DNA of 64,000 bases, from positions 64,125,554 to 64,189,553 of the forward strand of contig OX485803.1 in the NCBI GenBank assembly GCA_950295325.1, given 5' to 3'. The notes below the pieces were generated by a model. It saw only the letters and a program-made list of their open reading frames with translations. It was not told the origin of the DNA and ran no database searches. The stretch is from Polytrichum commune. Its lineage: Eukaryota; Streptophyta; Polytrichopsida; Polytrichales; Polytrichaceae. How positions within the stretch are numbered: position 1 is the stretch's first letter; each line of letters begins with the position of its first letter. Position numbers and translations under genes: made by a program. Positions 33,627-44,434 of this stretch are shown here, piece by piece.

Positions 33627-34775
33627 CATCCCATCCCGTTGAGGGTGTTGGAGGTGTACTTTGATGAAGCCCGTCTAGTTTTTGATGACGGCATTGAGAC
33701 CAATGTCAATGGGGTTGGAGTATGTTGTGCCGAGGGGGATGTCCATGTGGCGAAGTCGCTCCAAGCAAGCTCCCCTAGCCTCTTGTCTACTCATGCCTTT
33801 GAAACCAAAGTCATATCGGATGGTGATATGGAAGCGTTCGGATAGGCCAGTTGTGGGGTCTATTTTCTCTTGTTTCAGGATTTGAGTGAAGTGGAGGTGG
33901 TTGCCAGGGACCGCATCCGGTCTCTTGTTCGGGTAGTAAGTTTGCGGCATATGTGGAAACGCTCTTCGAAGGGTCTTGAAGTCGATGATCTCTCTTGAGG
34001 GGGTCCCTGGTCTTGCAAAATCTTCATTGGTGTGGTGTTCGTGTATGATCTCTATGCCCCTTTGTGTTGCGATAGCTTCGTGGATGGGAAAGCCTAGCCA
34101 CATGTGTAAAGCTATGTCTATGCTTGGGATGTCTTCTTTGGTCTTCTCATGTTGGAGCTTGCTAGCGCCGAGTTGGGCCGTGTGTCTTCCCGCTTCACTC
34201 CTACATCTTTTGGCGGTTTGTGTATCAATTGTGGCTTCCTTCCTTGGGCTCTTATATGAGGTAGTGGGAGTCGCATCAGCTAAGTTGATGATGTCTAGTC
34301 GAGTTGTTGAGATGGCGGCTTGGTTTGGGATGGTGGCATACTCATTGTGCGACAATGAGAGTTGAAGTGAGTTCCCTCCGTGCTCGGGGGAGACATCGGC
34401 TAGTTGTATGTCTATATCATCGTCATGAGAAGGAGGGGCATTCTCCCTTATAACCATTGGTTGGCTTGCTAGTGGGGCAAAGGTCTCCCTTTCTTCTTCA
34501 TCGCTATAGTCTACTAGGAGGGCCCATCTTCGGCCACCTTGTCTGCTCCTGGTCTCAGCCCCTGAAGTCGCTCTTTCGTCACCTCTCCGGCCCGCTGACA
34601 TCCGCGTGGCCCTGTCGCCACTCCTGCCCGAGGTGTCTGCGCCGCTCCTGGTCGAGTTCCCTGCGTCGTTGCCTCCCAAGGTGTTATTCATCTTGGTCCT
34701 GCTGTCTTGGGTCGATCCAGGGTTGCTTCTGGTGTGTTTAGCGAGCGTGTGAGGATCGCCATTGCTGGGGGCCAT
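33627..34775 (-). pseudogene. LINE ORF1-like protein, N-terminal part
   Basis: The ATG at 34775 opens a 366-codon frame (MAPSNGDPHTLAKHTRS). After a stop at about 33675 the frame continues TGFIKVHLQHPQRDG up to the insertion junction at 33627. Beyond the insertion, the reading resumes at 27813. The N-terminal 100 residues are low-complexity and rich in Arg/Gly/Ser/Thr (RSGDRATRMSAGRRG). An acidic patch follows (DYSDEEERE). The C-terminal half is more ordered (LHMWLGFPIHEAIATQRGIEI, FHITIRYDFGFKG). No zinc knuckle or known catalytic motif. It is the first long frame after the 5' region of the LINE, hence an ORF1 or the N-terminus of a single polyprotein. Confidence 0.6.
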
Positions 34776-35974
34776 TGTAGTGTGTGTTGGGTGAGAGCAG
34801 TGTGGATTGAGAGAGGAGCAGTGTGGATTGAGTGAGGAGAGAGGTTGAGAGGATGAGTGAGGAAGAATGTGTGTTTCGAGGATATTTGAGGGGATTGCTA
34901 TGAGGGTGGAGTTCCAGGGTTTGAGTGTGTGTGGTATGGGATCTCAGGGAGGGCAAGTGTGGTAGATTATTTTTGGGAGGAAGGTGCGCTGGATCCTATG
35001 GGGTGGTGTGTGGCGGCTTTCGGAATGTGAGTGTGGGTTGGAGCGTTCGGTGTGACAGTCTGGTGTCGGGGTAGTGATGTGCTGTGGCATGCAAGTTGGT
35101 GGGCGGCGGCGTTCGCATTGTGGGTGTGTGCTAGTGGTCTCTTGGTGGCTTATTGTGACGATTGTCAGGGTTCTGTGGTGGGAATGTGTTTCGGCGACAG
35201 TGAGTAGTTGTGTGGGCATGCGTCTATTTGTTTCTGTTGGGTTATCTTGGTGGGAGAGTTGGCGTTTTGCGTAGTTTGGGTACGCGATCTGGTGGAGGGG
35301 ACGGGCTGGGTATTGGCTGGTTTTAGGATGTTTATTATGAGTCGTTGTTTGGATCTGTTTTTTGGCCGTGTGAGGAGGCGAGGGGCGGCATTGCTGGCGT
35401 TTTGGAGGTAAGCTCATGCAAAGTTTGATGTATGTTTGGTTGGTTTTGGTGTAAGTGATTGTTTGCTGGTAGGTGTTGTTATTTTTACTTACTTTTGTGT
35501 GTGTGCTTTGGTGTGTTGTAGGTGGTGGCGACCTCTTCTCGGTGTGGGGAGCGCATGTCGAGCATGGAGATAAGGCGATCTGAGGGTCTGATGAGTGCAA
35601 GGTAGTGGGGGGTATTGGTGGTTGAGAGTGTATGGCAAGGATGAGTAGGAAGTTTTTCAGTGGGTATATTGTAGGAGTGTGTCTTGGTGGGTGGTAACTT
35701 AGTGTGTAGAGTATTGAGGGTGGTATTGATGGGGGCACATTGTGGTGTGTGCAATCACACATTGTAATGGTGCTTATGAGCACCCAAATATTGAATAAAT
35801 ACACGGCCGCACATATTTGTGTTGACCATTCCTTGTCTTTCTTCTGTTTCGGATCTGGGTTTGTAGTGCTGCCCCGGTTCTCGTGTCCGGTTAGGGTTGT
35901 AGATCGGAGGGGGAAGTGTATCGCCGCACTCCATGCTAGGTCTTGGTCGGCACTTGGTTGAGACGCTCTCCTAG
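34776..35974 (-). other. LINE 5' region, strongly strand-asymmetric (A/C-rich on the sense strand)
   Basis: The plus strand is dominated by G and T (e.g. GTGTGTGTTGGGTGAGAGCA), so the LINE sense strand is A/C-rich. A 286-codon minus frame (34944-35804) is open largely because such composition rarely makes stop codons. Its product is Pro/Thr/His/Ser rich with no domain. I read this as a 5' UTR, though an extra short protein is not excluded. Confidence 0.5.
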
Positions 35975-36610
35975 GGTTGTTTGCCGCTTGCGATGTGGAG
36001 GTTGCCGGACTGCATGGTGGTTGTTTGTTGGATCTTCGTCTTTGGTTGCCTGTCGCTTGCGATGTGGAGGTTGCCGGACTGCAGGGTGCACGGGTAGATC
36101 ACTCCATTGTCAAGTTGAACATATGACATAGTCAAAAGTGATAACTAAATTTGATGATTTGTTTTTTTCATAAAACATACCATTTCTAACTAGAATGACA
36201 CAGAATTGAACTAAAACAATTACTAAAAAAAAAGATGACTAAAAATTTCAAAAAAGTATACAAAAATACTATCAATGGTTATGTATATGTAGAAAAAATA
36301 TCATAAATTTTAAAATTATATATGGCATGTAATATAGGGGTAGCAAACTTTGTCCGCACGTGGTGTCAACTTGACAATGAAGTGACCTCCCTGTGGCAAG
36401 GTGGTTGTCTGTTGGATCTTCATCTTTGGTTGCTTGTTGAATGTTGATGGGCGAGGGTGGTATCAGCTGCTGGTTGCAGCTTGGTGTTGATCGTCGCCTT
36501 CGGTGTTGTGGTTGCTGGTAGTAACGTAGTGATGATTGTTGCCTTCGGTGTTGTGGGTACTCGGTCTGGATCTCAGTATGTGTATGTGGGTGCGGCAGTG
36601 GAGGCTCTCA
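35975..36610 (-). repeat. 5' UTR tandem repeats of the LINE (69-bp and ~48-bp units)
   Basis: CGATGTGGAGGTTGCCGGAC occurs at 35991 and 36060, a 69-bp period. A partial third unit (GGTGGTTGTCTGTTGGATCTTCATCTTTGGTTGC) resumes after the MITE at about 36400. A second short pair (GTTGCCTTCGGTGTTGTGG-type, about 36486 and 36534) has a ~48-bp period. Tandem 5' repeats are common as LINE promoter modules. Confidence 0.75.
36089..36394. mobile_element. hAT-type MITE with an internal empty-site control
   Basis: Terminal inverted repeats of 30 bp, CACGGGTAGATCACTCCATT and onward against the inverse end CACAGGGAGGTCACTTCATT and onward, match at 26 of 30 positions. The neighbouring bases GCAGGGTG (36081-36088) and GCAAGGTG (36395-36402) form an 8-bp target duplication with one change. 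The adjacent 69-bp unit shows the same site uninterrupted (GACTGCATGGTGGTTG). 306 bp, AT-rich core, no ORF. Confidence 0.82.
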
Positions 36611-36631
36611 TCGCGCTCGTTCGAGTAGTGA

Positions 36632-39600
36632 TGCTAGTGTAGTGCTCACTTTAATGTTTCAGATGGTCAATACATGACATCAATATTTATAATCTACTTT
36701 GATTGCATGCACCAATATTGTGAATTATTACAATAAAAATTAGCAATTATTGACATTCCTTGGATAGATGCTCATTCACACACTTTGTGTTGACAAAGTC
36801 ATTGAAATTTGACGCAGGGGGATGAAAAATATTGCTTTATGGATTAACATATATGATTTTTTTGGGGGATGAAGTATGTTTGGATGAAATGTACTCCTCT
36901 TATGAGGTCTTGGGGTATCCTTACATCTCCCCCCAATTCATAATGCCATGCTTATTTGGATAGAACTGCGTGGAACAATACCCCTCTCATATGTTATACT
37001 TGTAAGCCAATTTTTCAAAAATTTCTTATTATTAAGTATCTTTTTGTACACCCATGCGATATCATACAAGCTATATTTAGTACCCCCCCGGCCGCGCCGG
37101 AGGCTAGACCTAGAATGTTATCCTTATTTTGAGCACATAATCCAATTTCTTCTTAACTGCAAAGCCCTGTTATATACCATTCAAATAAAGGTGTTCTCAT
37201 AAGACTAGTGTTTAATTAAGGCCCACATAGGCTTAGGTACACAACACAAGGCGAGTTATGATGCAAGCAATGGCTTGAACATTCGTCTCATGAGATAACA
37301 TTCTTAAGAAAGGTGTGTATTAATCCTTTTGCATTTCCTAGTAAGATCCAACCCAACCTTTGTAGATGAACCTTGTCCCATGCCATACAAATCACTTGGA
37401 TTCTGCATAAGTTCAAGGAGATTGTTCAATCGGAAGGCCTCGAGGTAACATATTCAATCGGATCTTCAAAATGAAGATGGATGTGAGCCCAATATTGTGC
37501 CCACATGTGTTCTTAATCTTAAGAATCATTGAAACCATAGGCTTTGCATTTGCATTGAATATTCAAAAAGATAAAAAGAGTGATGTTTTAAAGTTTAGGT
37601 TTGAATTGAGTTAAAAGGCTAGGAAAGGAGTTATTTAGGGCTTGAGGCTTAGAAGGATTGATTTGGAAATTAGTTAACCTTAGGGTGATACTTAGGGTCA
37701 AGCCAAGTAAGGCCAAGTTTTATTGTTAGAATTGGGTTCTCTACTGTTCATTTTGGGTAAGGACCAAAGGACCCTCGGACCTGCTGGGCCCTAGAGATTT
37801 CCGGGTCTGAGGAATTCGAGAGAGGCGGTTGGAGCGACGACGGCCAAGAGGGGAAGCTCTCATTTTTTTGGTCTACACCGAACACACCGTTGCACATGGC
37901 GTGGGTAGAGGGGCGGAGCCCCTGCCAAAATTCGTAGTTTTTCATCTTGAAGTGGTTGTTGTTGTTCCAGCCAAGGGCAGCTGGATGAAGCACGGAGGGT
38001 CGGAAGAAATTAGTTGAGCTGCGCTCCTAGGGAACGAGGAAGTTTGAAGCGGCGAGCTTGCCACCTACGACGTTTCTTCCTTGCTGGAAGAAGATGGTTT
38101 GAGCCACTTCACAGAAGCCTGACGGCGGGGACAGCAGACATACATTGGTGGCAGGAGCTAATACTGAAATTCCAGCATTCACAGGATGCAGGTCAAGGAA
38201 TGACAGACTGGATACCTGAAGGAGGCGCTACGTTGGGAAGTGAAGGAGTGGTAGATCAGGGGATTCGGATGGGAAAGATTGCAGATTAGGAGGGAGGTAG
38301 GCATATTCGCCGAGAACACCTTGCTCAGATTAGAAGTTGGGAGGGCTCCCCGAGCTGGCTGTTGTCTGAAGCCAGATTGCGGCTCATGTGAGGTTGAGGA
38401 TCGATGATCCTGTTGGCTTACTTTTTGGGCAACTACTTACGACATGACAGTAAAACACAGTTAGGAGGGGGACGCAAGGAGTCAAACAAATTGTCGGAGA
38501 ATGCCGCATACCTAACCAGCACACATTGGCCATAAGGATTCGGCCTCACACTTCGGAATTTTAGGGGCGCACTCTGCCCACCCATTCTATACTGGAATAG
38601 TTGAGCCAGCTGGCCTCCAACCGATATTGGGCCACGGCAGACGGTCGAAGGAGTGGGAGGCTTCGGTCTCGGCAGCTGTGTGGGTATTCCAGAATGCATT
38701 CGAGGAATGTTGAGGAATTCAACACAAGTAACAGAAGGCAAGGTCGTTTGATGGGTTAACCGGGGCTTGCTGGCTGCGTTTGGGGGACGAGGGAGCAGCT
38801 CAACTGTGGAGGTTGGGAAGGGCCTTAGTGGCCGAGCAACGAGGAAGGAACAAGCTTGCCGAAGCAAGCTGAAGGGAGTTCGGCCAGCAACCTCATTACT
38901 CTGTGTTGGGCAATCTATGGTACATTGGGTTAACTATCCAGGCCGAACAGGGGAGGTTGGCTGCAGTCACCGAATGTAGGGGAGGTTGGGTGAGCTTGTG
39001 TATTGATTCAAAAGAAACAATAAAGGCTTGAACTTTGGATTAGCAGATAGCATGGTTCCTAGTTATGGTAAGGGTTGGAGTACTGATAATTAGAGTAGTT
39101 AGGGGGTAGATTAGATGAGTGCTTAAATCAACGGGGGAGCATAGGCAAATCAACCTTGTGAATTGGTGATGCCCTTATGCCACTCAGGAATTACTTAGAC
39201 TAGATCAGTAGCTCTTTGTTGTAGGTGAGGACTTGGGTGTGGATGGTTAATGGGCGATTGTGTGAGAATGACCACAATGGAGTGGAGTATTTTTAAATAC
39301 TTGAGGCCTTGTGTGCTCTAAATAAAAGATTGTGTGTTTGAGATTTATGTTGTGGGAGCATTGAGTGCCAAGCCCCAAGGGCTTAGTGGTGTCAATCAAG
39401 TACATGTGAGCCTTAGGCTCCCACCCGGACTACGACGCATAAGGGTGGGGATTTAGTGCTGACAATGGAGAACAATGAAAATAAATTGAGAATAACCAAA
39501 GTGATGCTTACTTATACAGGTACTTCGTACACCGTACTTAAGAGTGTTATGAATGGAGCAAATGTTTGGCCCTATGTTGAGTAAAAACTTTGGAAGTTTT

Positions 39601-40449
39601 TATTGTGGAAGAGAATACATGGTTGAGCCAACACGTTGACACATAAAGGTGTATTCTACTACCAGGGGGTGGACTCTTCATTGGATACCCGAATGACGTG
39701 AGCGGGTCACTTTGAAATTAAAACCCTTGTGTACGAGGAGTTCACATAGAGAAACAAGTGTAAATATACTAATGATAAGCTAGAAAATGGACTCATGTAT
39801 TTATACTAAGCTTTTCAACCTAATGTGATGAAGTCCTCCACTGCATATACAAAATTAAATCATGAATTGAATAGGCATTTATTACATATACAATCCATTT
39901 CACTTTCCAATGAGAAAGTCATTCGACAATTCTTCATCTATAGCTTGTGACTCAACGATTGCATCAAACAAACAATGACAAGAGCACAATATCCTAGCCA
40001 CAATCCAAAAGAGCAACACTCAAGGAAGCCCATGAGTGCTTCAAGAGCCTTCGGTTTGTAAAACCTAGACCCCAAATGCAAACCCTTACAAGACCAAACA
40101 AGGTTGTTATTGGCGACTATGACCATATGACAACAATGGATGAAAACATGAGCTAGATGAAACTAACACATGTATAGTCAACTTTTTCTCTAAACCTTAG
40201 GGCCCCTTTCATACATTTACGTTTACTTCAAAACTCTTCATAGCTTTTCTAAACATACACTAGAGAAAATAATATTCTCTCCCTTATATATACAACATAC
40301 TCTAATCCCTTAAATAATACCCTTCTTAAACTCATGTTAGTTCGTACATTATATGAAGAGCCCACCCCCCCCCCCCGGATTCTACTAAGCCACACTAATT
40401 TCACATACACATAACTGAAGTAACCCTAGAGGACCGGAAGACCCGAAGA
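36632..40449. other. Spacer, with a possible LTR/PBS boundary near 38.14 kb
   Basis: No firm gene. 37740-39000 is GC-richer than its flanks and gives ORFs of 60-144 codons on both strands without domains. At about 38135-38152 the sequence CAGACATACAT then TGGTGGCAGGAGC looks like an LTR 3' end (CA) followed by a tRNA primer-binding site (starts TGG). A second LTR copy was not found. A C-run lies at 40365-40376. Confidence 0.35.
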
Positions 40450-40720
40450 AGAATTTGGACATAACCATTTGAATGTCATCTTATTTAAACACTTCGATCA
40501 TGAAGATCTAAGGCTTAGATTGAGAATGGAGGATGACAAGACTTGTGCTCTAGGAAAGTCATCCTCTTCCCCGAGGACTGGTTAACCCAAAGGAAAATAT
40601 TGGACATAACCATTTGAATGTCATCTCATCTAAACCCTTCGATCATGAAGATCTAAGGCTTAGATCGAGAATGGAGGAGGACAAGGCCTATGTTCTAGCG
40701 AAGTCATCCTCTTCTCCAAT
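40450..40720 (+). repeat. Two-copy tandem duplication, 145-bp period
   Basis: GGACATAACCATTTGAATGT starts at 40457 and 40602. Both copies continue with CTTCGATCATGAAGATCTAA, GGCTTAGAT-GAGAATGGAGGA-GACAAG and GTCATCCTCTTC. About nine in ten bases match. No gene. Confidence 0.9.
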
Positions 40721-43551
40721 CCAGAAATGCCACCTCAAGCGTCAAATGGTTATGATTGTATGTAAAGGCACTTGCCACTTGGTTTCGATTAAAAAGACTG
40801 ATTGGTTGAGACGTACTATAGGTCCCACGGTGACCACCAAGGCAAAGCTGATTGATTGCCTTCACCCAAGTTGTTTAGGGCTCTCCCTTGGGATGGGCCA
40901 CAATAAATAATTGGCAAGGTCATTATTGGTGGCACGCCTTCACATGCATGATGCCATAGCTTCGTGAGACCGATGTAAGTAAGTAAGTAAGGTAGAGGGT
41001 GCTTGAACCAACACTTTAAGCTATTCCAAAGACACATTGCTACATGGTTGTTATTATTTATTTTCAAATCATATTAGCCTTTGGGCGGAACACAAGTAGA
41101 AAGAAAAGAAAAGAAAAGAAAAGAACCTCAATTGAATTTTTGGTGAATTTTCAAAGTCAAAACCACTTGCTTTTTTGAACTGATCCCTAGGCCATGTGTA
41201 TGACGACCTTGCATATGATGAGGACCCCCCACCTTCATTGCCTAGAAACCAACACAAAATTACCTAAAACTGACATAACATGGTTGGGTACTAAACCCGA
41301 GCCCAACTAGTAACGGTGTGCAAAGCCACATGGCTACCTCTATGATCCCACCCGGTTCAGTTGCAAACTCATCACCTTGTATCCCACAAACTGACCCCCT
41401 TTGTGTCCATAACCGACCCCTTTTGTGCTTTGTGGGCCTACCTCATGGCTTTGTGAATAAAATGGCTAAAACCGTCCCCCTCCCCCGTGAAGAGAATAAC
41501 TAGCATAGCACCCACAAGCCACCTTAAACCCACCTTGAATTAACCCATAATATAGTGGAGCTCGTTACCTACCTTGCATGGAGGTAGTGGAGGCTAGTAT
41601 GAGGTGGTGCCACTCATGGCACCTAAAACCGTCACTCCGTGGTCTGGGTACTCTTATACCATGGGGAACGGTTCAAGGTAGCAGAGTGTTGGCAATTGGG
41701 GGGCGTTCATAGGTGTTGGTTTCAGCACATTCCACCTTAGGTTGAGTCTTTATCCATCTAATACAAAGTTGTATGCATAGGCATGTGAAGATAAGGTATG
41801 TGGGTGTTATTGGGTTTGTTTTTTCACGTTCTCCAACTTCTACTAATTACATTTACACAACAAAACTTGTTTTGCTTTAGCAAACTTACAGTGAAGCATC
41901 CATAACATTATCTAGTTGAGTATGGAGGGTGGGTGGGGTCAGGAATAAAGGTGAATATCCATGTAGGCCTCTCGCCCACTAGATTGTAGTGTGAATAAAG
42001 ACAAACCCACCCGATTGTAGAGCGAATTTGGTGGGGTAGGGTTCATATGTGCCAACTTCACCAAACATACCAATCAATGAGTGTGTGAAATTAGTGAGGG
42101 TGGGAACTTAGTGAACGTGATACTAAATTCCTTTACACTATGAATTAGTGCCACCAAAAGATCTTAGGTCTAAGACTAGGTAGCATTGCTATCCTCGGGA
42201 CTTGGCACTATTCACTAACAAGCATGTGGCACACACTATTCACAAGCATGCACTAATTTTCTTAAAATCTATGGTAAATGAGTGTAGAATTTACCATAGC
42301 CATGAATATAGTGTCACTCGGTACCAACTTTAGCCCTTGATAACTTTGAGATTTGACTAGATTGTGCACGTGACTTGAATTAGTACCATCCTCACTAATT
42401 GGTATATTTAATGTAGCTACTTCCCATCTTCTCAAATCCAGGCCTGCCTATTAACCTCCTCCTCCCAGTTACCAAGGATGAAGTTCCGGACCAACATTGG
42501 TTCTCTTGAGTCTTCAACCGGTTTTAATCCTTCAATGACCCACACTTGTAGGTTAGAGATTCTTTAGTGGGCACATGGAAGTCTAGAAGCCCGTGTCCAT
42601 GACCCTCGACATTTTAGCAGGCTTCCAAAATGCGGTTGGATGGTGGCTTGTGCTTAACTACATGTGAACACGTCCGACCCACTATTATCTAGAATGTAGT
42701 ATGTGAGTGGCCTACGCGGAAACTCACCCTAAGTCATATACCATTCAGGAACTATACCATGGTTGTTCTCTTACCAACACTACTATCTCATATTCAACAT
42801 AATAAATTTGGGTGAAGCACTTCCAATGAATAATATTAGGATGGAATGGTTGATAGCAACTGTATAATGTTATGTCTGTAGAAATCGGATTGAAAATCAT
42901 ATTTCTCTTGATTTAGTTATGGTTATTGAAAGCACATGTTTTCTTTTTGACTATTTAGCTAAATACATGTGTCCTCCCAATTGTGTTCATTATTGAGTAT
43001 AAAGTAGTTAATAATATTTGAAGATGTAGTCTAATCTCTTTAAGCATACGTTTTTTTTATGGTGTTAGTTGATCGATCCTCATCAAACCACATGCTAATC
43101 AAATATAGGGGTTGGATTAAGAAGATGAACCAAATAACACCTACATACCTTAATGAGATTTCTTGATCAAACATAATCTTACTCAAGAGTAGGCCGCTAC
43201 ATCATGGAGATAGGAATGCCCCCCTTCTATGTTGGGCCACCCTTACAAAATAAAGAGTACTCAATATGAGTGTTGTTCATTATGCAAGGGTGAACCGACA
43301 ATTGGTGTATAAATTCGAGCTTATTTATTGAGAATTTTTTAGTAACATGTGCCAGACTAGTTAAAATATTATGGATGGCCATTGCTGGGGGCCCATGTGG
43401 AGTGGCACACTTGTTGAGCATATTAGCACCAACACCATCTTTACATGGCTGGGAACAATGGCTATGAATAAAAGGTTAGTGAGGTAGTCTCCTCCCCATT
43501 CAGAAAGGAGCTAAGCACATAAGTTTAGGTGTAGTAATGATATGACATATT
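40721..43551. other. Spacer with two dispersed repeats
   Basis: Holds (GTAA)n at 40974-40990 and (AAAAG)n at 41100-41125. About 42060-42420 is a repeat related to 5940-6230 (GATACTAAATT-CTTTAC, GCACTAATTTTCTT), bounded by AATTAGTGAGG near 42090 and the inverse CCTCACTAATTGG near 42395, so it is perhaps a MITE. About 42440-42760 is an inverted relative of 30870-31130 (GTAGTTAAGCACAAGCC). No gene. Confidence 0.5.
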
Positions 43552-43700
43552 ATTATTCATATCCATAACAATGTTATGTGGGACTGACATTATTCCATGG
43601 AATATTCCTCACATCCAATCTAAATATGGAGAATATTTTGTGGAATATTGTTAGTCCCACATAACATTGTTATGGATTTGAATAATGTTATGAAATGCCT
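43552..43700. repeat. Foldback MITE, about 65-bp arms
   Basis: ATTATTCATATCCATAACAA at 43552 onward and the inverse of TTGTTATGGATTTGAATAAT near 43690 pair along about 65 bp, including GTTATGTGGGACT. The loop is about 30 bases. No ORF. It could be a Stowaway- or Tourist-sized element; the target duplication is unresolved. Confidence 0.75.
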
Positions 43701-43864
43701 TTCATAACAACATAACATTCTTGAGACCCTTTACCATGTTCAGTTTCTAGTATTGGGACAATGAAGAGGACCAAAGCTAGTTCCTTACCTATGCCAATGG
43801 TAGGTCTAATAATACTATGAAATTTGATCAATTGGGCAAAGGGGGGGGGGGGCTACAACAGTTA

Positions 43865-44431
43865 GGGCCACTTCACCCTATGGCCAAGGTCAAGAGGCCA
43901 TTGATATCCACCAATCCGATTGCAAGATACCAAGAATTCGGCCTCTCAACCCTTCACACTAGTGGCCAAAGTCCAAAGGCCGTCGTAATTTAAAATGTCT
44001 ACATGGCAATACTCTTTGACCAAGGCAACGGACTCTCGAAGGAAGTGTGGATCAGAACGGGAATGGAAACCCAAACTATGGTCGAGAGGCCATCGATTTT
44101 CTTTTCATAAAAAAATCAAACATTGACAAAATCTTGGACGTTAGATTGGAGGGGTTGTTTTGGGTAGGGAATAAAGTGGGATGCTCCTTCTTCCTTTGGA
44201 CTTTGGGCTTGGTCTTTGGAGGCTTCACACTATGGCCGTCCCAGTCGAGAGGTTGTGGGAGTTCATGGCCACAGGTTTGGACTTTGGTCTTGGCCTTTGG
44301 AGGCTTCACACTATGCCCAGCCAAAGGCTCCGATTCCTATGTTTCATTGACCATTTTCAGCCCATTTCTTTGGACTCTCAACAAAGTTTGGCCATTCAAT
44401 CCCAATGGACGGCCATAGTGTGAAGCGGCTC
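43865..44431. mobile_element. PIF/Harbinger-like element with TIR motif repeated inside
   Basis: Left end GGGCCACTTCACCCTATGGCC; right end inverted GAGCCGCTTCACACTATGGCC (three mismatches). Both sides are TTA (43862-43864 and 44432-44434). Internally the same phrase GCTTCACACTATG recurs at about 44223 and 44304 inside a tandem unit of about 80 bp (TTTGGACTTTGG-CTTGG-CTTTGGAGG), so TIR-like sequence has been amplified within the element. The ORFs across it are repeat artefacts. Confidence 0.7.
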
Positions 44432-44434
44432 TTA

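Larger units (their letters stand above)
25357..36622 (-). mobile_element. Old R2-like (RLE-class) non-LTR retrotransposon, 11.3-kb footprint with nested insertions
   Basis: Runs 5' to 3' from 36622 down to 25357. The order is a 5' region with tandem repeats (36610-35975), an ORF1-like part (34775-33627 continuing at 27813-26940), the ORF2 C-terminus (26300-25519), a 3' UTR, and a 3' tail of repeated TTTTC (25380-25357). The candidate 9-bp target duplication GAGTAGTGA flanks it (25348-25356 and 36623-36631). Interruptions are a 5.8-kb TIR element (27814-33626), a solo LTR (26392-26933) and a hAT-type MITE (36089-36394). The reverse transcriptase is missing at the LTR position. The C-terminal CCHC plus endonuclease layout is that of R2-group LINEs, whereas familiar plant LINEs (L1, RTE) use an APE endonuclease. 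Confidence 0.7.

Noticed and set aside
34944-35804. 286-codon minus-strand ORF as a protein gene
   Set aside because: The frame is open because the sense strand is A/C-rich and rarely forms stops. The product is low-complexity and lies in the 5' region of a LINE.
38433-38867. 144-codon minus-strand ORF
   Set aside because: No domain or homology recognised; GC-rich segment likely part of a repeat, with open frames on both strands.
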